Assembly (NCBI GenBank): GCA_002162795.1
Contig: MAAY01000079.1
Coordinates: 1-64,000 of the forward strand
DNA length: 64,000 nt
Reading direction: 5' to 3'
Origin: Rhodobacterales bacterium 56_14_T64
GTDB lineage: Bacteria > Pseudomonadota > Alphaproteobacteria > Rhodobacterales > Rhodobacteraceae
A program made the translations under genes and the position numbers. The notes beneath the pieces were generated by a model that did no database searches, was not told the DNA's origin, and worked only from the letters and a program-made list of their open reading frames with translations. Of this stretch, positions 35,419 through 43,119 are shown one piece after another; position 1 is the stretch's first letter, and the number at the start of each line of letters is the position of its first letter.

Positions 35419-35455
35419 CCCTCTCATCGCTGCAAGCAGCGACTGCCGGGCAGCG
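35419..35455 (+). repeat. Hairpin insertion element, 37-bp class (copy F)
   Basis: CCCTCTC, then TCGCTGC/GCAGCGA with loop AA, then CTGCCGGGCAG and CG. It lies only 25 bases after copy E. Removing 37 bases rejoins TGGATC|GACAAC (RWI|DNRM), exactly the uninterrupted sequence seen in the other IS copy at 1-302. Confidence 0.85.
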
Positions 35456-35890
35456 GACAACCGGATGATCGAACGGCTTTGGCGATCTCTCAAGTATGAA
35501 TGCATCTACCTGAATGCATTCGAAACAGGCTCGGAGGCAAGGATCGGGATTGGAAAATGGATGACATACCACAACGCAGAGCGCCCGCATGCGTCCCACG
35601 GAATATTGACGCCAGAGGAGGCATATGAATACAAAGTGAAACCAATGAGAATAGCAGCCTGAATGAAACCCTGATCCACCTTAATCAGGCTGCAAGATGG
35701 TCGAAAAAGTAGGACCACCTCTGTCAGAATTTCCAGTTCATCAACGATACGTGAAACAGACATAATCAAATTTTAGTTGTCAGGCGGATAATAAGTGCAG
35801 GTTTTGGGCTGAATGGGCTCGAATTTCGGCCTTGTAGGCGCATCTTTCCTACCATGTTGCTTGCATAGCAACACCAAGGAGGACTGCAAA

Positions 35891-36703
35891 ATGTGTGAAC
35901 ATCACGATGATAAAGCGATAAACCGTCGCCAAGCCCTGATTGGGGGCGCTGCACTGGCAACCGCCGTAGCCAGTGCCACCGCAGCTGGTGCTCAAACCGC
36001 AGACGATCCTTATGCGGATCCTGAAAAGCCAGCTTTGCCCCCAAGTAACATGGTGCTTGATTTGGCACGCGCTGCCTTAGTAGTTACGGATCCTCAAGTC
36101 GATTTCCTACACCCTGAAGGCGTTACCTGGGGGGTAGTTGGGGCGTCTGTCACAAGAAATGGCACGGTCGGAAATATCGAAAGTCTGTTCAAGGCAGCCA
36201 AACAGCGGGACATGACGGTCGCGATTTCACCACACTACTATTACCCAACTGATCACGGCTGGAAATTTGAAGGTGCGCTTGAAAAATTGATGCATAAGAT
36301 TGGGATGTTTGACCGCAAAGGTCCGCTGAATCTCGATGGTTTCGAAAGCTCGGGCGCGGACTGGATGCCGGAGTACAAACAGTACATTGACGACGGAAAA
36401 ACCATCATCACTTCACCGCACAAAATGTATGGTAACGACTCTAATGATCTGACGCTGCAATTGCGCAAGAATGGCGTTGACCAGGTAATCCTGGCAGGTA
36501 TGTCAGCAAATCTCTGCACCGAAAGCCATATGCGTGAACTGCTTGAAAACGGATTCGAGGTTGCGGTCGTCAAAGACGCCACCGCTGCGGCGATGCTACC
36601 TGAAGGCGATGGATACCTCGCGGCACTCACGAACTTCCGCTACATGGCGAATGCCGTTTGGACGACGGAAGAGGCTGTTCAATACATTCAGGACGCCAGC
36701 TAA
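35891..36703 (+). CDS. Tat-exported isochorismatase-family cysteine hydrolase
   Basis: The 270-residue protein starts after AAGGAGGA. It opens with a twin-arginine type signal (INRRQALIGGAALATAVASA, cleavage near AGA), so it should act in the periplasm. The rest is an isochorismatase-like hydrolase. The catalytic triad is visible as Asp in VVTDPQVDFLHP (about 80), Lys in SPHKMYG (about 180) and Cys in GMSANLCTESHMRELLENGF (about 207). Such enzymes hydrolyse amides, biuret-like or other C-N bonds, or maleamate. Export of this family is less usual. It lies directly beside the IS element, without operon partners. Confidence 0.85.
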   Translation: MCEHHDDKAINRRQALIGGAALATAVASATAAGAQTADDPYADPEKPALPPSNMVLDLARAALVVTDPQVDFLHPEGVTWGVVGASVTRNGTVGNIESLFKAAKQRDMTVAISPHYYYPTDHGWKFEGALEKLMHKIGMFDRKGPLNLDGFESSGADWMPEYKQYIDDGKTIITSPHKMYGNDSNDLTLQLRKNGVDQVILAGMSANLCTESHMRELLENGFEVAVVKDATAAAMLPEGDGYLAALTNFRYMANAVWTTEEAVQYIQDAS

Positions 36704-36904
36704 GCCAGAACCTCGGGTTCGCGTCTTCTCTATGCGCACCCGACCCAACGCTGGGAATCATCGGAAGCCAATCAGGACAAGAACCGCTTCGGTTTTGGCA
36801 ACTCTCGCGGAGTTTGTCGAAGGCATGCCGAGGTCCGAAGGCTATGACATGATCGCCGACTGGCCGAATTGATTAGCGGGGCGAGATGATCCGCCCCGCG
36901 CACT
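36704..36904. other. Short region with a possible gene tail
   Basis: The plus strand reads TLAEFVEGMPRSEGYDMIAD then a stop at about 36870, which may be the end of a lost gene. A small inverted GGGGCGAGATGATCCGCCCC-like hairpin occurs near 36880. No intact gene. Confidence 0.3.
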
Positions 36905-37185
36905 TCACGCGTCGAAGTTCCAGATGTCGCGCTGGACCTTCCAGCCGTCATCACCTTTGCTGAAATGCTAAATATATTTCCCAATGAGTTCTTGCCCTCC
37001 CATGGACGCGGACAGCGGTCCCATAGTCACGGCAATGTCCCCGCTGGCTTGAGCAGCGGTCGGACTGTCCACAACTTCGCTCAGGCCTCCGTCGATTGCC
37101 GCCTGTCAATAACCCCGGATGGCATCATGACCCGAAATAGTCGGCGTTCCGGGCGGCATAATTGTAACAATTTTGGTGCGACACT
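36905..37185 (-). pseudogene. DUF4440/SnoaL-like (NTF2-fold) protein, decayed
   Basis: The minus strand reads MPPGTPTISGHDAIRGY, stop, QAAIDGGLSEVVDS..., then GGQELIGKYI, stop, HFSKGDDGWKVQRDIWNFDA and the natural TGA at 36905. The ending WKVQRDIWN and the PPG--P-I-G--AI-GYW start are typical of DUF4440 proteins. A TGA replaces the expected Trp and a TAG an expected Gln, so it is dead. It is about 95 codons; the N-terminus is lost. Confidence 0.65.
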
Positions 37186-37230
37186 ATCATTCCCTGAGAA
37201 CAGTTAGACCTATGTGGAAATGCGGTCGTT

Positions 37231-38307
37231 TTAGGTCTCTTTTGGGGGGCTGAGATCTCTCGCTGTTATCGATGCCATAGCTAATTCTAATATGCTCCTG
37301 CTCTCATCTTTCTCTTCCGACGTCATTGAATCCGGATCCAGATACAACTGGAAGTGTTGGTTTTCACAACGCATTCGTCTCGACTCTGCAGACGTGTTGG
37401 CAAGGCCAAGGACCCGGTAGGTGCTAACAGGTTGGGCCACGCCTTTGACCTGAATGGCGCCGACGTCCTCACAGGTTATATCATCGTGGACGTGAGCCCA
37501 TGTTTCATACGAAATGTAGATTTCACCTGACCCTGCCTGGTTTTCTAGCCGGGAAGCGATATTGGCGGCACCGCCAATTATGGTGTAATCCATCCTGTCG
37601 TCACTGCCAAAATTCCCTACTGTGCAATAGCCCGTGTTGATGCCAATCCTGCAGCGCAGTGGCTCGTGTATGCCCTGGCGCATCCATTCTGACTGCAGCT
37701 CGGACAACCGTTCTTGCATTGCTATTGCCATTTTTACACAGACTAGTGCGTCTTCCCGCACGCCCCGGGTTTCGGGATCACCAAAGAAAATCATGATAGC
37801 GTCGCCGATGAACTTGTCGATTGTTGCGCCGTGCTCCAACGCAACTTGTGACATCGCGGTAAGATAACTATTCAAAAGTTGGGTGAGATCTTCTGCCTCC
37901 ATCCTCTCTGTCATTTCCGTAAAACCGGCAATATCAGAGAAAAACACTGTGAGTTTTTCGCGTCGACTGGCGAGTTTTACTTCCTGTTTTCCGGAAAAGA
38001 TCGAGTTGTAGACTTGCGGCGAAAGATACTTGGAGAGCTTGCCGGATAGAGCTTCGAGTTCTTGATTCTTTCGTGAAACTTCCTCAGACACCTTGCGGTG
38101 CGTTTCGGCCAACGCATTTAGCTCTCGCTCGTTGCGATCACTCAGTCGCATCATGCGCCGCGTTGTGCGGAGCAGCTTGCGGTATTCCTTGACCAGGGAC
38201 TGTACGGATTTTCGGGTTACCTCATTTGCAAATGAAGCGTCATCTACAATGGCCTCGGTATCTGCAAGAACCTCTTCTTCCTTGGAAAAAAGATCATCGA
38301 TGGACAT
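37231..38307 (-). CDS. Class III adenylate cyclase with SiaD-like coiled-coil stalk
   Basis: The 358-residue soluble protein has an N-terminal coiled coil (residues 30-95, VKEYRKLLRTTRRMMRLSDRN), similar to the stalk by which the diguanylate cyclase SiaD is bound by SiaC. A complete class III catalytic domain follows. Metal ligands are D125 (FFSDIAGFT) and D169 (FIGDAIM), base-selecting residues K165 and D240 (MDYT, adenylate type), and transition-state residues N249 and R253 (NIASRLE). It should make cAMP. The gene's ATG overlaps the upstream siaC-like stop (position 38307 shared). The usual partner in Pseudomonas is a GGDEF protein, so the output enzyme has been exchanged here. Confidence 0.88.
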   Translation of the reverse strand: MSIDDLFSKEEEVLADTEAIVDDASFANEVTRKSVQSLVKEYRKLLRTTRRMMRLSDRNERELNALAETHRKVSEEVSRKNQELEALSGKLSKYLSPQVYNSIFSGKQEVKLASRREKLTVFFSDIAGFTEMTERMEAEDLTQLLNSYLTAMSQVALEHGATIDKFIGDAIMIFFGDPETRGVREDALVCVKMAIAMQERLSELQSEWMRQGIHEPLRCRIGINTGYCTVGNFGSDDRMDYTIIGGAANIASRLENQAGSGEIYISYETWAHVHDDITCEDVGAIQVKGVAQPVSTYRVLGLANTSAESRRMRCENQHFQLYLDPDSMTSEEKDESRSILELAMASITARDLSPPKET

Positions 38308-38693
38308 CAGGTCGACAGTTTTTCAAGATTGAATTTTGCATGGATGAGGTCTTCGCCAAACTCTTCGCCCAGCTCTTCCATTGTCTCATCCTCTGCATCG
38401 TGGAACCAATTCACCACAACATCCATTCCGTTGGCGGCCGCCGCGTCCAGCATTTCCATCATAATCATGATTGCCTTGGCACTCGAGGAGTTGAAATAGA
38501 TAAGCTCAAAATCAAACTGGCAACTTGGCGTTTTGGTTTCTCCCAGCCACGCCTTAAGCGCATCAAACAAGGGGTAGTAAAAGGTTGTCACATCCTCGGG
38601 GTACGATTCACCTTTAATCCGTAGGTGCCCAACCTCTAAATCAAAACTAACGGCTGGGGTGCGGTTGGTGGCAGGGATCTCGATGTTGTTCAT
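38307..38693 (-). CDS. siaC: SiaC family (DUF1987) phospho-switch protein
   Basis: SiaC is a small partner protein that, when not phosphorylated, binds and activates its cyclase. The 128-residue product has the family phosphorylation segment YFNSSSAKAIMIMMEML (66-82), with Ser at the site that is Thr in Pseudomonas. It also has the start TPAVSFDLEVGHLRIKGESYPED. It lies between the kinase gene (upstream, 11 bases) and the cyclase gene (overlap of one base). The three genes form one operon, divergent from the phosphatase gene. Target being the adenylate cyclase is inferred from order and the stalk similarity. Confidence 0.85.
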   Translation of the reverse strand: MNNIEIPATNRTPAVSFDLEVGHLRIKGESYPEDVTTFYYPLFDALKAWLGETKTPSCQFDFELIYFNSSSAKAIMIMMEMLDAAAANGMDVVVNWFHDAEDETMEELGEEFGEDLIHAKFNLEKLST

Positions 38694-38704
38694 GGGTCCC
38701 TCTT

Positions 38705-39259
38705 TTATATAGTGGCTTTGAGAGCAAAAAATGTATGCTCGTCATCCACATGCATGAAGTCGTATTCAATCGGCTTTGAGGCTCGTCGGGCAATCTCTAT
38801 CAACCCAATACCTGCGCCTTCGCTCATGTCTCTGGCTGTCGAACGGAGCTGCTCTTTGTAGGCGTTTTTAAGTTCGTCTCGGTTCATGTCGCGAAGAGCT
38901 GAAAGACGGTTTCGCATTTTTTCCACATCATCATTCAGGATCAGATTCCCCGCTTGAACCACGTAGTCTTCTGTTTCCCTTCCTATGGTTAGAATGCCGT
39001 AGCTAAGATCCTGGCCGCCCTTGGAATCGCTTGGCGGAAGCCTCTCTACAGAGTAACGAATGATATTCTGCATCTGCTCAACAAAGACCGCAAATACACT
39101 TCGCATCGTCTTAGTATCGGCGTCTTCCGATGCAAGCTTGTGTTTCAACGCGTCACCAACACCGCTTAGAATTCCTTCGGTGACATAGCCGCTATAGGCA
39201 AAAACAATGCCTTGATCGCGCAGGTTTGCCCGTAACGCGTAGACTTGGTTTGCAAACAT
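38705..39259 (-). CDS. siaB: SiaB family protein kinase (DUF6272)
   Basis: The 184-residue protein has the GHKL-type kinase layout of SiaB: the N-box helix VEQMQNIIRYSVER (about 60-75) and the glycine box EGAGIGLIEIARR (about 152-164). SiaB phosphorylates SiaC and thereby turns the cyclase off. First gene of the siaB-siaC-cyclase operon. No membrane segment. Confidence 0.82.
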   Translation of the reverse strand: MFANQVYALRANLRDQGIVFAYSGYVTEGILSGVGDALKHKLASEDADTKTMRSVFAVFVEQMQNIIRYSVERLPPSDSKGGQDLSYGILTIGRETEDYVVQAGNLILNDDVEKMRNRLSALRDMNRDELKNAYKEQLRSTARDMSEGAGIGLIEIARRASKPIEYDFMHVDDEHTFFALKATI

Positions 39260-39378
39260 CCTTTCACCTCAATCCCGGCTGGAAACTTGTGGTGTGTTCA
39301 AACAATCCTAACAGCAAGATACACATTTATGCGATTATGGGGTATAATATATTTTGAGTGCTCAACTGGGAGGCAGAA

Positions 39379-39756
39379 ATGCAAAAGCAGATGTGGCTCA
39401 TGATCGGCACCTTTTTGGCGAGCCCCGTAATTGCCGGTAGTATTTCGACAGACGTCAAAACAAAACTACAGTCTGCGATGATCGCACATGTCGACGATGT
39501 TAGTGTCGATGGTGCCTATACCTATCTCGACACCAAGACCAACGCGATTGAAACTGTGTATCCGGCGAATGTTCACCCCATGGTGCTTTCAGTGGGCGCT
39601 GATTTTTTTGTGTGCTCTGAAATGATCAATGACAAGGGCGATGCCGTTACGGCAGATTTCCTTGTCCGGAAGGTTGATGGCAATTACACGGTCGTCCAGA
39701 TGATTGTGAATAATCGTGCTGCACTTCAGGCTGCCATGAAAAAACTTGGTAATTAG
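39379..39756 (+). CDS. Small secreted protein next to siaA
   Basis: I take the ATG at 39379 after GGGAGGC, not the GTG at 39358. The 125-residue product has a signal peptide (QMWLMIGTFLASPVIAGS) and a mature domain of about 105 residues (VDGAYTYLDTKTNAIETVYP, later VCSEMINDKGDAVTADF). I do not recognise its family. It is 13 bases before the siaA gene and transcribed with it. A periplasmic ligand or partner of the SiaA sensor domain is a reasonable guess. Confidence 0.65.
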   Translation: MQKQMWLMIGTFLASPVIAGSISTDVKTKLQSAMIAHVDDVSVDGAYTYLDTKTNAIETVYPANVHPMVLSVGADFFVCSEMINDKGDAVTADFLVRKVDGNYTVVQMIVNNRAALQAAMKKLGN

Positions 39757-39769
39757 GAGCTGATGGCTC

Positions 39770-41248
39770 TTGGGCAGGTTGATTAGCAATGCTGTCGGGT
39801 TTCTGCGTCAGCGGATTTTCTTCAAGCATATGTTGGCTACCCTGCTTATTGGCGGAACTCTTAATGCTGTCGTTTTGTTTTGGTACAAAGACTACAAGGA
39901 GAGCGCACAGACTGACCAGGTCGCCGCAGAAATGGCGGCGATTGCAAATCGAATTGCGCGCCCTGCCGCCGATCTAATCGCGGCAGGAAATGCTTCGCAG
40001 GCGAGAGGCTTGCTCGCAGTATTTGCGGGTTTTCCCTATGTGGTGTGTGCAGATCTGAGCCTAGAAAACGGCGGTGCACCGGCGGTGTCTTGGCCAGTAA
40101 TCGGTTGCGCTAAGATCAATAAACCCGGTTTTGATATTGAGGTCACTGCCCCGACCGGAGGGGGCGAAGCCAATATGCTGGTTCGCATAGACCCCGTATT
40201 GCTGGCCAGTGAGCTGAGAACAGAAGTCGGGGTGGTGCTCGCGCTGGGGCTGCTGGGTGGCTTTTCACTAATTTTGGCTGGCGCGGGGGCTTTTATCTGG
40301 TTGATCAGCCGCCCTCTGCGCCAAATGCTGCATGCGATCGAGCGTTTTGAACGCGATGATGATCCAACGAAGATCTCCTACACATCAGAGGACGAGATCG
40401 GCAAAGTTATCACCAGCTACAACATGATGCTGGATCGAGAAGTCGAGCGGGTGACGGCAATTCGTGATGCCCATCGCCAGATTGTAGATAGCGTCACCTA
40501 TGCAACGCGTATTCAACAATGCCTGCTGCCAACTGCGTCCCAGTGCGCCGAAGCGTTTGACGATTTCGCTGTCATTTGGGAGCCTAGAGACCTTGTTGGC
40601 GGTGACATCTACTGGGTTCGTACTACAGGGCCGACCACCACTGTTGCGGTGATCGATTGCACCGGGCACGGAGTCCCTGGAGGATTTATGACCATGTTGG
40701 CCATCGCAACGCTGGAACGGCTCTATTTTGAGGATGAAACGCTTGGCCCTGCTGAGGCTTTGTCCCGGCTCAGTGATTTGACACGAATGTTGTTGAGCCA
40801 GGATGGTGATGATGCAACGTCAAATGACGGTATGGATGCTGCGATTTGCCAGATCAATGCCCTGGAAAATACGGCCGTTTTTTCTGGGGCTAGGCTATCT
40901 TTACTGACCAGTTCAAATGAAAATACGATGCGCATTAAAGGGGACCGAATGAGTGTTGGCTACCCAGATACACCGTCGTTACCTCAGTTTATTGAGCATC
41001 AGATCCATCTGGAAGACGACACGATGTTGATGATTACAACAGATGGATTGATCGATCAGCTTGGAGGAGCAAAAAGACTGGCATTTGGCTATCAGCATCT
41101 TCTGCCTGTGATAACGAAACATTCCGACGGTACCGCCCAAGATCTTCTTTTTGCGGTGAAAAAAGCGTTTCAGGACTATTCTGCTGACGAAGAACGGTTA
41201 GATGATCTGACGGTCCTTGCATTTCGAGCCAAGCGCGAAGGGGCCTAA
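39770..41248 (+). CDS. siaA: SiaA family membrane PP2C/SpoIIE phosphatase with HAMP domain
   Basis: SiaA dephosphorylates SiaC and so turns the cyclase on. The 492-residue product has a membrane helix at about 22-38, a periplasmic sensor segment to about 145, a second helix (GVVLALGLLGGFSLILAGAG), a HAMP region (ISRPLRQMLHAIERFE) and the SpoIIE/PP2C domain. That domain has EPRDLVGGDIYW and DCTGHGVPGG as metal-site motifs. The start is a TTG at 39770 with AGGAG 10 bases upstream; the ATG at 39830 would cut into the first helix. It is divergent from siaBC-cyclase. Confidence 0.85.
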   Translation: MGRLISNAVGFLRQRIFFKHMLATLLIGGTLNAVVLFWYKDYKESAQTDQVAAEMAAIANRIARPAADLIAAGNASQARGLLAVFAGFPYVVCADLSLENGGAPAVSWPVIGCAKINKPGFDIEVTAPTGGGEANMLVRIDPVLLASELRTEVGVVLALGLLGGFSLILAGAGAFIWLISRPLRQMLHAIERFERDDDPTKISYTSEDEIGKVITSYNMMLDREVERVTAIRDAHRQIVDSVTYATRIQQCLLPTASQCAEAFDDFAVIWEPRDLVGGDIYWVRTTGPTTTVAVIDCTGHGVPGGFMTMLAIATLERLYFEDETLGPAEALSRLSDLTRMLLSQDGDDATSNDGMDAAICQINALENTAVFSGARLSLLTSSNENTMRIKGDRMSVGYPDTPSLPQFIEHQIHLEDDTMLMITTDGLIDQLGGAKRLAFGYQHLLPVITKHSDGTAQDLLFAVKKAFQDYSADEERLDDLTVLAFRAKREGA

Positions 41249-41252
41249 TCTC

Positions 41253-42665
41253 TTACTCAACAACAGGCTGGGCGAGCACCCAAAGGCTGAAGGAGGTTAA
41301 CATGACCATGAACACCATCATCGGCAGTTGGCTTAGAACAGCTTGACGATGTGATTTGAAAAGTCGGCGGGCTTCGATATGGGCAAGAAGAACTGAAAGA
41401 GCATGGCCAGTCACCAAAGCGATGACAGAAATCCACCAAACGTCTTCTGCTGTCATGATGCTAACGTCGATCATTACTTGTGTGTCTCCTAGCAACGCCC
41501 AACCAAGGTCGAATGGATCACTTAGAGCTGGGATGACCAATTGCCCGGCCAACACTAGGAAAAACACATAGTGAGCCAGATGATATGCAACCGCTATTGG
41601 TAACAATGACGTAGCGAACCCGGTAAAGACCTTGCTGTATTTAAGGTCACAGCCAGCTGCCCACCAAATAGCAATTGATAGAGCAACGTAGAGCGCCCAA
41701 GCGATCAGTATTGTGCTGATCAACCCAATACTGAGGATGAGTTTTAGTAAGTCCACGCCATGCTCGCGCAGTGTCAGCAACCAGGGGCGCAATACCTGAG
41801 ACTCGGTTACCCATTGGAGAATTGTTGACCATATCGGCGTTTCAGAGATTCCGTCAAACAGGACGATTGCGATGAGAGTCACGACAAATGCTGCTTGTGA
41901 TACGGTTACCGGATACCCGATTAGGCCCGTCGTTGGCAGGCGGAACTCCAGCCGATTGCGTTGAATACCAATTGGGGAAAGCCGACCAAGCAAACCAAAC
42001 AGGAGCGTCAACGGGTCGGCAGCCTGAAACCAACAAGTCCGACCCAGCCATATGGCCCCAAGAGTAAGCCCAAGCGTATACAACAGGACGATGGCCGCCA
42101 TGGCTCTGGGGCTTTCGGACCAATCCGACACCAGCTCTAGCCAGGACAAAAATATCAACCCTATAACCGCGATCCAGCCGATCCAAATGGGAGCGAGGCG
42201 GCGATGTTTACTGGGGTTAAAGCGGATCAACACAACATCTACGAGTGTTGCAAAGGGATTTAGGCTCGACCACAGATCAACAATGAGTGCGGTAAACAAT
42301 ACAAAGCCGACCCACCAAATGACCCATATGAAAATAGTAGCAAAGTTCTGAGTGGGCGACGCAGGCCCAAACAGGGCAACCGTCAGGATAAGAGCAAGTA
42401 CAAGCACCGCCAGCGCACGAAAAAAGGGCACCACAAACCGAGTCAGTTGATACGGGATATGGACACCAAAAGATGATCGCATGTGTTTTTCAAAAGGAAG
42501 AAACAGTGCAGAGCCCAGGAAAGTTAGGGCCACTGTTAATCCTGCGCCCGCTAGGTAAAAGCCAAGTGGTAATGGCAGATCAAACCGCTGACCAAACGCA
42601 TGCGCCCAGCCCGTATTCGGTGCTCCAATATAGAACGACGCGATTGCTGACAGCCGCCCTTTCAT
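41253..42665 (-). CDS. Polytopic membrane protein of unknown function (fenitrothion-hydrolase-like family)
   Basis: The 470-residue protein has roughly 11-12 hydrophobic helices. The start (GWAHAFGQRFDLPLPLGFYL) resembles a membrane-protein family that databases often label fenitrothion hydrolase in Actinobacteria; that name should not be read as activity. Conserved-looking polar spots inside helices (NPFATLVD, HLAHYVFF, VTGHALSV) could bind metal or haem. Its ATG overlaps the cupredoxin-like gene stop (ATGA). It is convergent with siaA, 5 bases apart. With the beta-propeller and cupredoxin genes it forms an operon of unknown role. Confidence 0.6.
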   Translation of the reverse strand: MKGRLSAIASFYIGAPNTGWAHAFGQRFDLPLPLGFYLAGAGLTVALTFLGSALFLPFEKHMRSSFGVHIPYQLTRFVVPFFRALAVLVLALILTVALFGPASPTQNFATIFIWVIWWVGFVLFTALIVDLWSSLNPFATLVDVVLIRFNPSKHRRLAPIWIGWIAVIGLIFLSWLELVSDWSESPRAMAAIVLLYTLGLTLGAIWLGRTCWFQAADPLTLLFGLLGRLSPIGIQRNRLEFRLPTTGLIGYPVTVSQAAFVVTLIAIVLFDGISETPIWSTILQWVTESQVLRPWLLTLREHGVDLLKLILSIGLISTILIAWALYVALSIAIWWAAGCDLKYSKVFTGFATSLLPIAVAYHLAHYVFFLVLAGQLVIPALSDPFDLGWALLGDTQVMIDVSIMTAEDVWWISVIALVTGHALSVLLAHIEARRLFKSHRQAVLSQLPMMVFMVMLTSFSLWVLAQPVVE

Positions 42666-43072
42666 GGTTCGCGGATCTCTAAATAGACGACAGCTTTCTC
42701 TGTCCGGCCAAGGAAATCCGCGGCCCCATGCATGACAATTGCGTAACGTCCGGTGTGAATGGCCTGAAACACAAAAACCGCAGGACTATTGCCTTGACCA
42801 GTGCTGGTGATGTCATAGCCGTGTAGGTGTAACTCATGGTCACCAGTGCCCAACACTGAAAGATGAACGCTGGTCCCCTTTGGAATTTGGGCAGCCGGGG
42901 CAGGCTCGTTTTGGTTGACCATGATACTCAACTCAAGCACCACCCCTTGGGTAACAGGCTTTGGTGCGACTTTCTTTGGGGTTTCATGAGCTATGGCCTC
43001 AAAACAGACCACTGCGAAAGGGAATACAAAAATCGCCCTAAATAAAGTCACCATCATATGACGCTGCTCCAA
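42662..43072 (-). CDS. Cupredoxin-like periplasmic protein
   Basis: The 136-residue protein has a signal peptide (TLFRAIFVFPFAVVCFEAIA) and a cupredoxin-like beta-sandwich (GTSVHLSVLGTGDHELHLHGYD, then GRYAIVMHGAAD). The usual type 1 copper set is incomplete: histidines in HLHGYD and VMHG are present, but no ligand cysteine follows. It may therefore bind copper differently or only share the fold. It is translationally coupled to the membrane protein gene downstream and follows the beta-propeller gene by 47 bases. The start could also be the ATG six codons in (MMVTL). Confidence 0.65.
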   Translation of the reverse strand: MEQRHMMVTLFRAIFVFPFAVVCFEAIAHETPKKVAPKPVTQGVVLELSIMVNQNEPAPAAQIPKGTSVHLSVLGTGDHELHLHGYDITSTGQGNSPAVFVFQAIHTGRYAIVMHGAADFLGRTEKAVVYLEIREP

Positions 43073-43119
43073 TAAGAGCAGTGCCAGTTTCCCGGCACAG
43101 CTCTATGTATGAACTGGCA

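Larger units (their letters stand above)
34633..35662 (+). pseudogene. IS3-family transposase OrfB, split by five hairpin insertions
   Basis: The DDE integrase OrfB starts MCIERSHPKNSLRRQ and ends MRIAA. Its sequence is open across HMQRQGHKCG, RRLMRLMRLVPIYQ, PYLLRDLTIDRPNQVWCVGI, DWYSRKELSW, NSDQGSQFTGFEW and RMIERLWRSLKYEC. The first catalytic Asp region normally reads WCADITYIP but here reads WCVGITYIP, so the first Asp is lost. Five insertions of 37 or 41 bp interrupt the gene at II|DK, SR|RM, NT|GK, IS|MD and WI|DN. All of them cause frameshifts, and no other frameshift or stop is needed to explain the break-up. Confidence 0.8.
34190..35722 (+). mobile_element. Decayed IS3-family element carrying six hairpin insertions
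   Basis: The terminal inverted repeats AGAGGTGGTC (34190-34199) and GACCACCTCT (35713-35722) bracket about 1.53 kb. Inside is an orfA-orfB pair of the IS3 family, split by six short hairpin elements (35, 41, 41, 37, 37, 37 bp). No target duplication is evident (GTT on the left, GTC on the right), so one flank has probably been rearranged. Without the insertions the element would be about 1.3 kb, normal for IS3. Confidence 0.8.

Noticed and set aside
30496-35455. CRISPR-like repeat array
   Set aside because: The repeats are in both orientations, at irregular distances, inside transposase codons, with variable stems and no spacers.
1-35722. Composite transposon bounded by two IS3 copies in the same orientation
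   Set aside because: The two copies share ends but are clearly diverged in coding sequence; the left one is cut by the window edge, and no target duplication is visible. The region between contains several independent operons. A single transposition event is not supported.
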